NCBI GenBank assembly: GCA_964247705.1
Contig: CAXTVQ010000007.1
Location: 30,954 to 94,953, forward strand
Reading direction: 5' to 3'
DNA length: 64,000 nt
Source: LMUY01 sp964247705
GTDB lineage: Bacteria > Pseudomonadota > Alphaproteobacteria > Acetobacterales > Acetobacteraceae
The position numbers were made by a program, and so were the translations under genes. Positions 34,699 through 43,771 of this stretch are shown here, in pieces (within the stretch, counting starts at the first letter, position 1; each line of letters begins with the position of its first letter). Under the pieces are notes generated by a model. It ran no database searches. It was given only the letters and a program-made list of their open reading frames with translations, and was not told the origin of the DNA.

Positions 34699-35105
34699 GT
34701 CTTCCTAAAGCCGACCAGGACCTGATCGAGGCTGCGCGGGCGGTGTTGCTGAAGCATTACCGTCCGCATTGGCACACTGTCGGGGCGGCGCTGCGATCCC
34801 GGGACGGGCGAATTTGGACGGGGCTGCACCTCGGCGCCACGGTCGGGCGGCTTTCAGTATGTGCGGAGGCCATAGCACTTGGCCGTGCCATCCTGGATGG
34901 GGATGGCACCGTGGAATGCGCCGTGGCCGTGCGCCATCCGAAAGCGGAGGAGAGCGTCCGCGAAATCGCAATCGTGCCACCTTGCGGAGCCTGCCGGGAG
35001 ATGCTGACCGACTTCGATCCAGGTGCGGACGTCATCGTGCCAGGTCCAGAAGGGCCATACCGGATGCCGGTGCGCGCGTTGCTACCGCTGCCTTATCAGC
35101 GTTGA
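34695..35105 (+). CDS. Cytidine/blasticidin-S deaminase-like protein
   Basis: 136 residues in the zinc-dependent cytidine deaminase fold. Zinc and catalytic residues are Cys56-Ala-Glu58 and PCGAC (Cys97, Cys100). The first motif reads CAE rather than HAE, as in Cdd and blasticidin-S deaminases. GTG 34695 overlaps the recA stop, so translation is coupled to recA. The substrate could be cytidine, a damaged nucleoside or another compound; no sequence feature decides. Confidence 0.82.
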
Positions 35106-35143
35106 TGGCGGGAACGAAGCGTGCACGAGCGCGTTGAACCAAC

Positions 35144-35374
35144 ATGAGCACGAACCCCAAAACCCCCCCCGCCGATGACACTCCCTCCAACACCGTCAAG
35201 GATCCGGATAACTGGACCACTGGCGATGAGACGATGACGGGAGCGCAAGCTTCCTATCTGAAAACCTTGTCCGAGGAGGCAGGTGAAGAGTTCGACCCTT
35301 CGCTGACCAAGGCCGAGGCGTCGAAGAAAATCGATGCCTTGCAGGGCAAAACTGGGCGCGGCAAGTCACACTGA
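35144..35374 (+). CDS. DUF3072 family protein
   Basis: 76 residues. The C-terminal half, TMTGAQASYLKTLSEEAGEEFDPSLTKAEASKKIDALQ, is the DUF3072 domain, a short helical module of unknown function seen in many soil bacteria. The N-terminal 25 residues are Pro/Asp/Thr-rich and probably disordered. It stands alone, 38 bases after the deaminase gene, and ends before a hairpin. Confidence 0.8.
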   Translation: MSTNPKTPPADDTPSNTVKDPDNWTTGDETMTGAQASYLKTLSEEAGEEFDPSLTKAEASKKIDALQGKTGRGKSH

Positions 35375-35386
35375 TACTCGGCGTAG

Positions 35387-35407
35387 GAGGCGGGCATTGC
35401 CCGCCTC
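35387..35407. terminator. 9-bp hairpin between convergent DUF3072 and phnE2
   Basis: Arms GAGGCGGGC and GCCCGCCTC with a 3-base loop. It overlaps the last two bases of the phnE2 stop, sits between convergent genes and could serve both directions. No U-run. Confidence 0.5.
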
Positions 35408-36263
35408 ACGCGCTACGGCGACCTGTAATGGCGAGCCGTAGCCGATGAGAGACGAAATCGATCGCAGCCACGGTCGCCAGGACCATCAAGATCAGAAATG
35501 ATACTTGCCGCCATTCGAGCACACGAATTTGCTCGTAAAGATGAAGGCCGATACCGCCAGCCCCGACGATCCCGATGATGGTCGCCGACCGGGTGTTCGA
35601 CTCGAAGAAGTAAAGCAACTGGCTGGCGATTACCGGTAGGACCTGCGGCACGATCCCGAACCGAATAGCTGCAAGCCGGCTGCCCCCGCTGGCCGTAACA
35701 CCTTCCACCGCCTTCCGGTCGGCCGTTTCAGTCGCTTCCGAAATCACTTTGGCGAGTGCCCCAAGATCGGAGGACGCTATCGCCAGCGCTCCCGCGAAGG
35801 GTCCTAAGCCGACGACGTCGATCCAGATCAGCGCCCAGATCAACGTATCGATGCTGCGCACCGTATCCAGGCTGCGCCTGGTCAGGACGTGAGCAATCCG
35901 GTTGGCCATCACGTTGCGAGCGGCGAGAAAGCCAAGCGGCACGGCGCCGAGTGCCGCGAGCAATGTGCCGAGGAAAGCAATCGAGAGCGTTTGTCCGAGC
36001 GCATCCAAATAAAGCGCGAAATGCCCGCCAGCCGTCGGTGGCACCATATCGAACAGAATAACGCCAAGCTGGCTCAGGCCTTGCCACAACCGTAGCGGCG
36101 AGAGGTCCAGTAAAAAGAGTCCGGCGACGTATAGCGCAACCGCGCCCAGGGTCAGGGCCAGTAACCCGGCCCGTCCGTGAGTCCGGCCATCGAGCACAGC
36201 CGCGTGACGAGCCAGGATGTCGTTGCGGCCCGCCAGGAATGCGGCCTTAAGGCTGACGTTCAC
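35406..36263 (-). CDS. phnE: Phosphonate ABC transporter permease, second copy
   Basis: 285 residues, six hydrophobic segments. The permease EAA-like loop is EGVTASGGSRLAAIRFGIVPQVLPVIASQLLYFFESNTRSATIIGIVGAGGIG, as in PhnE. The GTG at 36263 overlaps the stop of the first permease gene (GTGA), so the longer ORF to 36536 was rejected. With the upstream PhnE it makes a heterodimeric channel. Substrate class (phosphonate, phosphite or phosphate ester) is undetermined. Confidence 0.9.
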   Translation of the reverse strand: MNVSLKAAFLAGRNDILARHAAVLDGRTHGRAGLLALTLGAVALYVAGLFLLDLSPLRLWQGLSQLGVILFDMVPPTAGGHFALYLDALGQTLSIAFLGTLLAALGAVPLGFLAARNVMANRIAHVLTRRSLDTVRSIDTLIWALIWIDVVGLGPFAGALAIASSDLGALAKVISEATETADRKAVEGVTASGGSRLAAIRFGIVPQVLPVIASQLLYFFESNTRSATIIGIVGAGGIGLHLYEQIRVLEWRQVSFLILMVLATVAAIDFVSHRLRLAITGRRSA

Positions 36264-37144
36264 CGCCCGGGTTCCATGGCCAGCAGGCGGTAGCGCAGCT
36301 TCTCCGAGCCATAATCGATCGCCATCACGCAAACCAGCAGCATGAGCAGAATGGCGCTCACGTCCGAGTAGTAGAATTTGCGGATGGCGACGATCAGCTC
36401 CTGACCGATGCCGCCCGCGCCAACGAAGCCGATCACGGCGGCGCCGCGCACGTTGATCTCGAAGCGGAGCAGCGCGTAGCTGGCGAAGTTGGACAGCACC
36501 TGCGGCAGTACGCCGAAGCGGATCTGTGACAGCCACGTGCCGCCGGTGCCCTGCACGCCCTCGACGGGGCGCATGTCGATGTTCTCGATCACCTCCGCGA
36601 ACAGCTTGCCCAGCGTGCCCGTGGTATGCAGCGTGATGGCCAGCACCCCCGGCAGGGCGCCCAGGCCGAAAGCCACGACGAAGATCAGCGCGAACACGAT
36701 GTCCGGCACGGTCCGGCAGAACTCGAGCAGCCGGATCGCGGCGAAGCGCATCACGCCCGAGCGGGAGAGGTTGCGGCTGGCAAGCACGGCGCCGGCGATG
36801 CCCAGCATGGTACCGGTCGCAGTCCCGACATAGGCGATCAGCAGCGTTTCGCCGAGCTGAAGGCTCCAGCGGCGCAGGCCCCAGAACCAGTAAGGCACGT
36901 CCGTCCAGACTCGCTTGCCGGTGTCGAGTTCGGTCAGCCGGCCGAAGTAACTGCTGAAGTTTCCGAGCTTGTCCCAGAAGGTATCGAGCCGGACCTCCGC
37001 GCCGACACCGGAAAGCAGGGTCGCGATCACGAGAAGCACGACGCCGGTCAGAACGGTCCTGCGCCGGGCCGCTACGGACCGGGCGTAACCGTCGAGCAGC
37101 GGCCGCAATTGCGGTTCCGGCGGCATGGGGACGGTTTGCACCAT
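36260..37144 (-). CDS. phnE: Phosphonate ABC transporter permease, first copy
   Basis: 294 residues with six membrane helices and the PhnE loop VEGVQGTGGTWLSQIRFGVLPQVLSNFASYALLRFEINVRGAAVIGFVGAGGIG. It has a longer periplasmic insert after the first helix (about residues 48-95) than its partner. Begins 19 bases after phnD and is coupled to the second permease. Confidence 0.92.
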   Translation of the reverse strand: MVQTVPMPPEPQLRPLLDGYARSVAARRRTVLTGVVLLVIATLLSGVGAEVRLDTFWDKLGNFSSYFGRLTELDTGKRVWTDVPYWFWGLRRWSLQLGETLLIAYVGTATGTMLGIAGAVLASRNLSRSGVMRFAAIRLLEFCRTVPDIVFALIFVVAFGLGALPGVLAITLHTTGTLGKLFAEVIENIDMRPVEGVQGTGGTWLSQIRFGVLPQVLSNFASYALLRFEINVRGAAVIGFVGAGGIGQELIVAIRKFYYSDVSAILLMLLVCVMAIDYGSEKLRYRLLAMEPGR

Positions 37145-37163
37145 GCTGCCGGAGCCTCGCCGG

Positions 37164-38102
37164 TCAGCCGTTCTGCTTGCGCAGGCGGTCGACGAAGGTG
37201 ATCAGCTTGATCGTGTCGTCATAGGCAGCGTTGTCCGTGGTTTGCCAGGGTTGGTTCTTGCCGTCCGACAACTTGTCGAAGGCCGCCTTGTCGTTCTTGG
37301 CCGCGTCCAGCCAAGCGGTCCGGATGGCGGCTTTCAGGTCCTCGGGCAGGCTGTCGAGATAGGCGGTCGGCCCGTTGATGATCAGGTCGGATTTCAGGAT
37401 GATGCGGAAATCGTCGACCTTGGCCGGCGTGCCGTCGGCGTTCTTGACCATACCCTTGTTCAGCATCCGCGTTAGATTGCTGTCGTCGGGCGCGTTCCAG
37501 AAATTGGCGGCGACCTGAACCGTGCCCTGCTGCAGCGCCAGCACGGCGTTCTCATGGCTGCCGGTGATCAGCACCTTGGAGAAGAACTGCTCGGCGTTGA
37601 TGCCGAGCTTGTTCAACGCGAAAAGCGGCATGTTGTAGCCGGAGGTGGAGTTCGGGTCGACCAGGCCAAGCGCCTTGCCCTTCAGGTCCTCGATCGTCTG
37701 ATACGGACTGTCCTTCTTCACATAGAAGACGGAGTAGTAGCCCTTGGACCCGTCGCTGTTCACGTCGATCACGAACGCGGTGATCTTCACGCCGGTCACC
37801 AGCGCGCGGGCGAAGGAGGCCGGGCCGTAATAACCGACGTGGATGTTGCCCGCGCGCTGACCCTCGATGACGGCGGCGTAGTCGTTGGCGACGCGCAGGG
37901 TCACTTTGGTGCCGAGCTGCCGGGTCAGGTAGGCCACGAACGGCGTGTAGCGGTCGATGACGCCCGATGCGTTCTCGGCCGGGACGACGGCGAAGACCAG
38001 TTCCGGGAAAGCCTGCTTGTAGCTTTGGGCGCGGACGGCGGGTGCGGCGAGGGTCGTGGCCCCGGCGGCGAGCCCGGCCAGCATTGTACGGCGGTCGATC
38101 AT
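37164..38102 (-). CDS. phnD: Phosphonate ABC transporter substrate-binding protein
   Basis: 312 residues. Signal MIDRRTMLAGLAAGATTLAAPAVRAQ has twin arginines and could use Tat. The mature part shows FAVVPAENASGVIDRYTPFVAYLTRQLG and DPNSTSGYNMPLFAL, typical of PhnD/PtxB-type proteins. AAGGA lies 7 bases before the ATG at 38102. Binds the ligand in the periplasm for PhnCEE. No C-P lyase, phnX or ptxD gene is present nearby to reveal the substrate. Confidence 0.92.
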   Translation of the reverse strand: MIDRRTMLAGLAAGATTLAAPAVRAQSYKQAFPELVFAVVPAENASGVIDRYTPFVAYLTRQLGTKVTLRVANDYAAVIEGQRAGNIHVGYYGPASFARALVTGVKITAFVIDVNSDGSKGYYSVFYVKKDSPYQTIEDLKGKALGLVDPNSTSGYNMPLFALNKLGINAEQFFSKVLITGSHENAVLALQQGTVQVAANFWNAPDDSNLTRMLNKGMVKNADGTPAKVDDFRIILKSDLIINGPTAYLDSLPEDLKAAIRTAWLDAAKNDKAAFDKLSDGKNQPWQTTDNAAYDDTIKLITFVDRLRKQNG

Positions 38103-38149
38103 GGTACGTCCTTGTTCGTTGTCAGGCGGCAGCGATCTTGGGGAACGGC

Positions 38150-38953
38150 TCAAGCGGTGACGGCGGCCTCCGGAGCCATGGCGGGTTCCGGCGCGGGCTG
38201 GCGTTCCATCACCTCGTTCGCCTCCAGCCCGTAGAGTTCGCGGGCCACGCCGTCGGTCAGCGCGGCCGGCACGTCATCGAACACGACCCGGCCCCCAGCC
38301 ATCCCCACCAGCCGGTCGCAGTAGAGGCGGGCCAAGTCCAGCGAGTGCAGGTTGCAGAGCACCGTGAGCCCGAAATGCCGGTTGACCCGCTGGAGCGCGT
38401 CCATGACGATTGCGGCGTTGCGCGGGTCGAGCGAGGCGACGGGCTCGTCTGCGAGCACGATCTCCGGCTCCTGCACGAGGGCGCGGCAGATCGCGACGCG
38501 CTGCTGCTGGCCGCCCGAGAGGTTGTCGGCGCGCTGGGCGGCAAGGTTGGCGATATCCATCTGCTCGAGTGCCGCCATGGCGATGGCACGGTCCTCCCGG
38601 CTCCACATCTTGGTGAGGGAGCGCCACGGCGTCGCATGCGTGAGGCGGCCCATCAGCACGTTGTCCAGCACGTCCAAACGGCCGACCAGGTTGAATTGCT
38701 GGAAGATCATGGCGCAGCGCCGCCGCCAGTCGCGCAACGCGCGGCCGGTGAGCGCGGTCACGTCCACGCCCTCGTAGCGGATGCCGCCCCGGCTCGGCTC
38801 GGTCAGGCGGTTGATCATGCGCAGGGTCGTGGATTTGCCGGCGCCGGAGCGGCCGATCACGCCCACGAACTGGCCGCGCGGGATGGATAGCGACACGCCG
38901 GAAACGGCCACCGACTTGCCGAACGCCTTTGTCACACCGTCGAGAACGAGCAC
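38150..38953 (-). CDS. phnC: Phosphonate ABC transporter ATP-binding protein
   Basis: 267 residues. Walker A GRSGAGKST (34-42), Q-loop FQQFNLVGRLDVLDNVL, signature LSGGQQQR, Walker B VLADEPVASLD, plus the PhnC-specific HATPWRSL insert. GTG 38953 was chosen: AAGGA lies about 10 bases upstream, whereas the TTG at 39031 would overlap the 3' end of the MFS gene. First gene of phnC-phnD-phnE-phnE. Confidence 0.92.
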   Translation of the reverse strand: MLVLDGVTKAFGKSVAVSGVSLSIPRGQFVGVIGRSGAGKSTTLRMINRLTEPSRGGIRYEGVDVTALTGRALRDWRRRCAMIFQQFNLVGRLDVLDNVLMGRLTHATPWRSLTKMWSREDRAIAMAALEQMDIANLAAQRADNLSGGQQQRVAICRALVQEPEIVLADEPVASLDPRNAAIVMDALQRVNRHFGLTVLCNLHSLDLARLYCDRLVGMAGGRVVFDDVPAALTDGVARELYGLEANEVMERQPAPEPAMAPEAAVTA

Positions 38954-39011
38954 GCGCGATCGGTCCTTACGATACCGAGCGGTGTTTACACGGCGCGGTA
39001 CAGGACCGTGG

Positions 39012-40502
39012 TTAAGCTTTGATGACGGCAACCCCCGGGTCCGGGCGGTGCCGGGGCACGATCAGGCCGATCGGGATCATGAGCGCGGCGATGATCAGGC
39101 CGCAGGCGAACACCGCGTGCAGCGCGCCGGCGAGCACTGGGAGCAGTTGGCCGAGCTGAGCGGCCGGAAGCGTGGCGCGGCCGACCGTGCCCATCAGGTC
39201 GCGCAACGCGTTGTGGGTTCCCGGCCCACCCGCGGCGAGCCCCGCATTCAGCACGCCGCCGAGCGCCGCGGCACCGACCGCTTGCCCGATCAGGCGCGAG
39301 AAATAATACAGCGAGGTCGCGCGGCCGCGGTCGCCGGTCGTAACGGCGTTCTGTACGGCGACGGTGAACACCAGGCTATAGGCGCCGAGGCCGAAGCCGA
39401 GCGGGATGCAGGCAGTCAGCAGCAGGGTCATGCCCGCCGACCGCAACAGCATCGCGCTGCCGGCGACCAGCGCCAGGGAGGAGGCAACCGCTACCCAGCG
39501 CAATGGCGCGCGGACCAGGAGGCGGCCGAACCCCATGCTGGCCACCGTCCAACTGACCGTCATCAGGCCGAGTGCCAATCCGGCGGCGAGTGCGCTGTCC
39601 CCGAGCAATCCCTGGATGGCGGGTGGGAGGAAGGCGGTCAACTCGATCACCAGCGCGCCCGCCAGCACGCCGGAGACGTTGGCAGCGAGGATGATGGGGC
39701 GGCGCAGCAGGTGCGCTGCCAGGATCGGCAGCTCGGCGCGGCGCTCCAGTATGGCGAAGACGGCGAGACAGGCGACGCAGACCGCCGCAAGGATGGCGAG
39801 GGTGCTGGCCGCGAGCGCTTCCCATTGCACGAGGGCGGCCATGCCGAAGCCGATGCCGCAAGCGAGCAGCCCCGTTGGGATGATGTCCACGCCGCCCGGG
39901 GGGCGCTCGCGCAGGGGCTCGGCAAAATTGCGCGCGACCATGAGCATCGTGAAGGCGCCGATCGGCAGGTTGAGCCAGAACACCCAGGGCCAGCCGATGG
40001 TGCCGACGCACACGGATCCGATCAGCGGCCCGGCGATGGCGGCGATGCCCCACACGCCGCTGGTGTAGCCGAGCACCCGGGGGCGATCCGCCGGGTCCAC
40101 GACGTCGCCGATGATCGTCGTTGCCAAGGGCAGCAGGCCGCCGCCGCCCAGGCCCTGGATTGCGCGAAAGAGAATCAGCGAGGGCATGCTCCAGGCAAGG
40201 CCGCAGAGGAGGGATCCCAGCAGGAACAGCGCGGTGCTGCCGAGATAAACCGCGCGGCGGCCATACAGGTCGGCGAGCCGGCCGTAGATCGGCGTCGTGA
40301 TGGCCTGGCCCAGCAGGTAAACGCCGAACGCCCAGGTGAACAGGTCGAATCCGCCCAGCCGCGAGACGATGGTCGGCATGGCGGTGCTGATGACGGTGAC
40401 CTCGGCCGCCGACATGAACGTCGAGATCAGCATGGCCGCGACCACACGCCGCCGGGCGCGCGCGGTGAGGAGGGCGGGGGCCGCCTGGCTGAGATCGTTC
40501 AT
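39012..40502 (-). CDS. MFS multidrug exporter, DHA2-like (14-helix) type
   Basis: 496 residues and about 14 hydrophobic helices. Family motifs: EVTVISTAMPTIVSRLGG in helix 1, GRLADLYGRR (motif A) and GYTSGVWGIAAIAGPLIG (motif C of drug/proton antiporters). Exports small hydrophobic compounds by proton exchange; substrate unknown. It is upstream of phnC on the same strand with 58 bases between, probably a separate unit. Confidence 0.88.
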   Translation of the reverse strand: MNDLSQAAPALLTARARRRVVAAMLISTFMSAAEVTVISTAMPTIVSRLGGFDLFTWAFGVYLLGQAITTPIYGRLADLYGRRAVYLGSTALFLLGSLLCGLAWSMPSLILFRAIQGLGGGGLLPLATTIIGDVVDPADRPRVLGYTSGVWGIAAIAGPLIGSVCVGTIGWPWVFWLNLPIGAFTMLMVARNFAEPLRERPPGGVDIIPTGLLACGIGFGMAALVQWEALAASTLAILAAVCVACLAVFAILERRAELPILAAHLLRRPIILAANVSGVLAGALVIELTAFLPPAIQGLLGDSALAAGLALGLMTVSWTVASMGFGRLLVRAPLRWVAVASSLALVAGSAMLLRSAGMTLLLTACIPLGFGLGAYSLVFTVAVQNAVTTGDRGRATSLYYFSRLIGQAVGAAALGGVLNAGLAAGGPGTHNALRDLMGTVGRATLPAAQLGQLLPVLAGALHAVFACGLIIAALMIPIGLIVPRHRPDPGVAVIKA

Positions 40503-40586
40503 GTTGCCAAGGTATGGCGGTGCGGCGACGATCGGCTAGACCATTGGCCGGGCGGCAGCCGTGCAGCCGCCGGGTTTATGCCAGGC

Positions 40587-41237
40587 TCAGGTCAGCGGCG
40601 CGGCGCAGTGGTCGTGAAAGGCCGGGCGCTGCAGTAGCCGGTCATACCAGGCGCGGAGATAGGGCAGGTCAGGGCGCATCACGGCCAACGAAAACCAGCG
40701 GTGGACGTGCACGCCAAGCGGGATGTCCGCCAGGGTAAACTCAGGGCCGGCGACGTAGCCGTCGCGGGCGAGCTGTGCGTCCAGCAAGGCATAGGCCTGG
40801 CCCAGCTTGATCATCCCCGTCTCGATCGCCGACGCATCGCGCTGCTCCGGGGGCGTGCGGACCAGGCCCTGGAACACGATGGAGGCGGGCGCATTCTGGG
40901 TGGTCTGCTGCCAGTCCATCCAGCGGTCGATGTTGGCGCGGGCCTGCAGGTCCTCCGGCCAGATCGTTGCGGCGCCGCCGGTTGTGGAAGCCATGCCGCT
41001 CGCGTGGGTGGAGGCCAGGTAGCGCAGGATGGCGTTGCTTTCCCACAGGGTGAAGCCGTTCTCCTCCTCGAGCGTGGGGACGACGCTGTTGGGGTTCATG
41101 GCGAGGTAATCGGGGTCGTGCGTGCGGCCGAATGGGCCGCCGACGTCGATGCGTTCGTAGGGCAGATGGAGCTCTTCCAGCAGCCAGATCACCTTCATCA
41201 CGTTGGAGGAATTCTTCCGCCCCCACAGCTTGCGCAT
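40587..41237 (-). CDS. Glutathione S-transferase family protein
   Basis: 216 residues: N-terminal thioredoxin-like domain with SSNVMKVIWLLEELHLPYERIDVGG, cis-Pro in NSVVPTLEE and the ES pair in LWESNAILRYL; C-terminal all-helical domain with the ALLDAQLA and FTLADIPLG segments. The Ser13-Asn/Ser14 region suggests a Ser-type (theta/beta-like) active site. The ATG at 41237 was preferred to one 5 codons upstream as it gives the normal N-terminus. Monocistronic by position. Confidence 0.9.
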   Translation of the reverse strand: MRKLWGRKNSSNVMKVIWLLEELHLPYERIDVGGPFGRTHDPDYLAMNPNSVVPTLEEENGFTLWESNAILRYLASTHASGMASTTGGAATIWPEDLQARANIDRWMDWQQTTQNAPASIVFQGLVRTPPEQRDASAIETGMIKLGQAYALLDAQLARDGYVAGPEFTLADIPLGVHVHRWFSLAVMRPDLPYLRAWYDRLLQRPAFHDHCAAPLT

Positions 41238-41311
41238 GCCTCGAGTCCCCACGTGCCTGCGTGGACGCTACGGTGTTTGCAACGGGGGCGGAAGCGGGCG
41301 AATAAGGTGCC

Positions 41312-41851
41312 ATGACGCGGACCTGGGTTTTGGCAGTGGTGTCGTTCATCGTGGCGCTGGCGGCGCTTTCGGTGGCTCTCGGGTCCGAGCGGTACGGCGG
41401 CTTGGTGCCCTGTGCGTTGTGCCTGCTGGAGCGGTGGCCTTACCGGTTCGCCCTCGTGTTCGCATTCGCTGCCCTGGTGCCATTCCGGCGCGGCGTGAAC
41501 CTGCGGCACATGCTTTGGGGCGTGGTGCTGTGCATGGCGGCCTCGGTCGCGCTGGCGTCGGTGCATGTTGGCGTCGAGCAGGGTTGGTGGCCGAGCCCGC
41601 TGCCGGAGTGCGCCGCCCCCGATCTGGGCGGCGGCTCGATCGCCGAGCGGTTCGCCCGCATGCCGGCGCACCCGGCCAAGCCGTGCGACGATCCCACCTA
41701 CCTGGTGCCCGGAATACCGCTCTCGATGGCGGCGATGAATGGGCTGGCGGCCCTGGTCTTCGGCCTGTTCCTTGCCATGTCGCTGCGGCGCAACCCCTAC
41801 GGAGCCGACAATGAGCCAGGCCACCACGCTGCCCGGAGACGTCACGCCTAG
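41312..41851 (+). CDS. dsbB: DsbB family disulfide bond formation protein
   Basis: 179 residues, four membrane helices. Quinone-proximal pair Cys34-Ala-Leu-Cys37 (PCALCLLERWPYR) and periplasmic loop cysteines Cys100 and Cys125 are all present, as needed to reoxidise DsbA and pass electrons to ubiquinone. The 3' end overlaps coq7 by 41 bases, so the C-terminal tail is unusual and may be longer than needed. No dsbA in the window. Confidence 0.88.
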   Translation: MTRTWVLAVVSFIVALAALSVALGSERYGGLVPCALCLLERWPYRFALVFAFAALVPFRRGVNLRHMLWGVVLCMAASVALASVHVGVEQGWWPSPLPECAAPDLGGGSIAERFARMPAHPAKPCDDPTYLVPGIPLSMAAMNGLAALVFGLFLAMSLRRNPYGADNEPGHHAARRRHA

Positions 41852-42356
41852 CGAGCGGTTGCAGCGCATGATCCGTGTGGATCATGCCGGCGAGTATGGC
41901 GCGGTGCAGATCTACAAGGGGCAGTTGGCGGTGCTCGGGCGCGGTCCGAAGGGCAACATCCTGCGCCACATGCTCGAGCAGGAGGTGCAGCACGAGACGA
42001 CCTTCGCCGGCCTGATTGCCGACCGCCGGGTGCGGCCGACCGTGTTGCTCCCGTTATGGCGGCTGGCCGGCTTTGCGCTGGGTGCGGCGACGGCGGCGAT
42101 CGGGGAACGCGGTGCAATGGCTTGCACGGTGGCCGTCGAGGAGGCGATCGACGAACACTATGCGCAGCAGGCGGCGAGCCTGGACGACGACGAGGCCGGA
42201 TTGCGCTCCACGATCGAGCGGTTCCGTGCAGAGGAGTTGGAGCACCGCGATATCGGGCTGGAGAACGAGGCGGAGTTGGCGCCGGCGTATGCGTTGATGA
42301 GCCGGGTGATCAAGCTCGGGTGCAAAGTGGCGATTGCGGTGAGCGAGCGGGTCTAG
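41811..42356 (+). CDS. coq7: Demethoxyubiquinone hydroxylase (Coq7)
   Basis: 181-residue di-iron monooxygenase of ubiquinone synthesis. Iron ligands follow the Coq7 pattern: Glu28, Glu58-x-x-His61 (EQEVQHE), Glu110 (VAVEEAIDEHY) and Glu142-x-x-His145 (EELEHRD). GGAG lies 6 bases before ATG 41811, inside the dsbB reading frame. The pairing with DsbB makes sense because DsbB delivers electrons to ubiquinone. Confidence 0.93.
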   Translation: MSQATTLPGDVTPSERLQRMIRVDHAGEYGAVQIYKGQLAVLGRGPKGNILRHMLEQEVQHETTFAGLIADRRVRPTVLLPLWRLAGFALGAATAAIGERGAMACTVAVEEAIDEHYAQQAASLDDDEAGLRSTIERFRAEELEHRDIGLENEAELAPAYALMSRVIKLGCKVAIAVSERV

Positions 42357-42376
42357 CCGGCCCAACCCCTTTCCTG

Positions 42377-43771
42377 TCAGCGTCGTCCCGCAAAGACCGG
42401 CGCTATATGCGGCGCGGCAATAGTGCCGGGATGGAAGCCGCCCACGCCGGTGAAGCCGCGGCGCGGCTCCAGGAGCGGCGCGCGGAACTGGGTGTAGGAC
42501 GGCACGCTCGGTCGTAGCGAACCCGCACCGCGGTAGATCGGCCGTGCAAAGCCGATGCCTGCGGACGGCGTGAACACCTGGGGCGCAGGCAACGCCGTAT
42601 TCGGCGCCTGGAACGCGACCGTCCGGCCGGTCACCTGAGGTGCGGCAACCTGGCGCAGCCCGGCGCCCGCTGGGTGGAACCGGTTCAGGTGATCGAGGAA
42701 TGGCTCCGGCGCATGGTGGAACCGGCGTTCGACGTCGAAGAAGCCGAAGCCGAGTGCCGGCACGTAGTCGAAAAATTCCGGCTCGCCACCGATCAGCGCG
42801 AACGGGACGCCGTCCACGTAGTTGAGGCCGCCGCCGACGTCGCCGGGTGCGTAAGTGCAGCAGGTGGGCGGGGCCTGCAGTACTGGTATCGGGACGAGAC
42901 CCTCATCCGAAGGCGGGTTGAACCAAATACCGGTCTTGGTCGCGACCGCCGTGGCCTGGTCCGAACGGTATTGCGAGTTCGCGTCGGCGTTGATGCGGGC
43001 CAAGCCATTGCGCAACGCCACGCTTGCCAGATCGCTGCCGTCCGGCAGCAGGCACACATAGTGGCCGTTCGGCTGGCGCTTACAGGTAAGACGGTTGCCA
43101 TGGGCGCTGATGTAGTTCTGTAGCTGCAATGTGTAGAACTGTGCCGGAAAGCCGATCAGCCCATCCAGCGTCACGGTTTGCCGCCCAGCGGTGAGGTTGG
43201 CCGTGGTCTCGACGGTCGGGTCGCGCAGGACGAGCGGCGGGGCTGGAGTGCCGGCCCAGAGCCCGAGTTGGGACTGTTGGGCCTCGACTTCCTGGTGCTG
43301 GTAATCGGCCGGGGAGTCGGCCTCGGTCTTGGCCGCACCGTTGGCAAGCGCAGCGGATGCGACATCGAGGCCGGTGGGCAATGTGCAGGTGTACGTGCCG
43401 CCCTGGTGCGGCTCGCACGTGACGCGGTCGCCGTTGGCAGTGACGAACTGCTGCAGGTTGTGCGCCGGGTCACCCCCCCAGCCCTGAATGCCGAACAAGG
43501 TCACGACGGTGTCGCCACTCTTGAGGTGGGCGGTGTCCACGACGGCCGGATGGTTGAGCAACACCGGCGCTGGCGGGACTGCGTCGGGAAACGGGGTCGC
43601 GGCAGGCATTGCCGCCGTGGCAAGGGGAGCGGCGGGCGGCGCGGCTGCAGGCGCCTCGGTCGGGGCCGGAGTTTGGGCGCAAGCCGGGACGGCATAGGCG
43701 GCGGTTGCGAGCAAGGCAGCGCAGAAGCGGGTGGTATAGGACGACGCTTGCGCGCGCGGATGCATGGTCAT
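42377..43771 (-). CDS. Exported protein with two TNase-like domains
   Basis: 464 residues. Signal peptide (about 1-32), Ala/Pro-rich linker (33-70), two repeated domains at about 77-172 and 187-283, then a long Pro/Phe-rich C-terminus. Each repeat runs TVVTLFGIQGW or TVTLDGLIGF ... TCxxxxxGxYxC ... LxxGxAxxxADxxxxY ... GLW or GIW, the outline of a staphylococcal-nuclease-like fold with one Cys pair each (119/129, 230/240). The catalytic Arg-Glu-Arg set is not seen, so it may bind rather than cut. GAGGGG precedes the ATG by 8 bases. Confidence 0.7.
   Translation of the reverse strand: MTMHPRAQASSYTTRFCAALLATAAYAVPACAQTPAPTEAPAAAPPAAPLATAAMPAATPFPDAVPPAPVLLNHPAVVDTAHLKSGDTVVTLFGIQGWGGDPAHNLQQFVTANGDRVTCEPHQGGTYTCTLPTGLDVASAALANGAAKTEADSPADYQHQEVEAQQSQLGLWAGTPAPPLVLRDPTVETTANLTAGRQTVTLDGLIGFPAQFYTLQLQNYISAHGNRLTCKRQPNGHYVCLLPDGSDLASVALRNGLARINADANSQYRSDQATAVATKTGIWFNPPSDEGLVPIPVLQAPPTCCTYAPGDVGGGLNYVDGVPFALIGGEPEFFDYVPALGFGFFDVERRFHHAPEPFLDHLNRFHPAGAGLRQVAAPQVTGRTVAFQAPNTALPAPQVFTPSAGIGFARPIYRGAGSLRPSVPSYTQFRAPLLEPRRGFTGVGGFHPGTIAAPHIAPVFAGRR

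Noticed and set aside
39012..40502. MFS gene as part of the phosphonate operon
   Set aside because: 58-base gap, no overlap, and unrelated drug-exporter motifs; only shared strand supports a link.
38781..40637. 618-residue plus-strand open frame opposite the MFS gene
   Set aside because: Low-complexity Gly/Arg/Gln/His translation, no fold, exact antisense of a 14-helix transporter.
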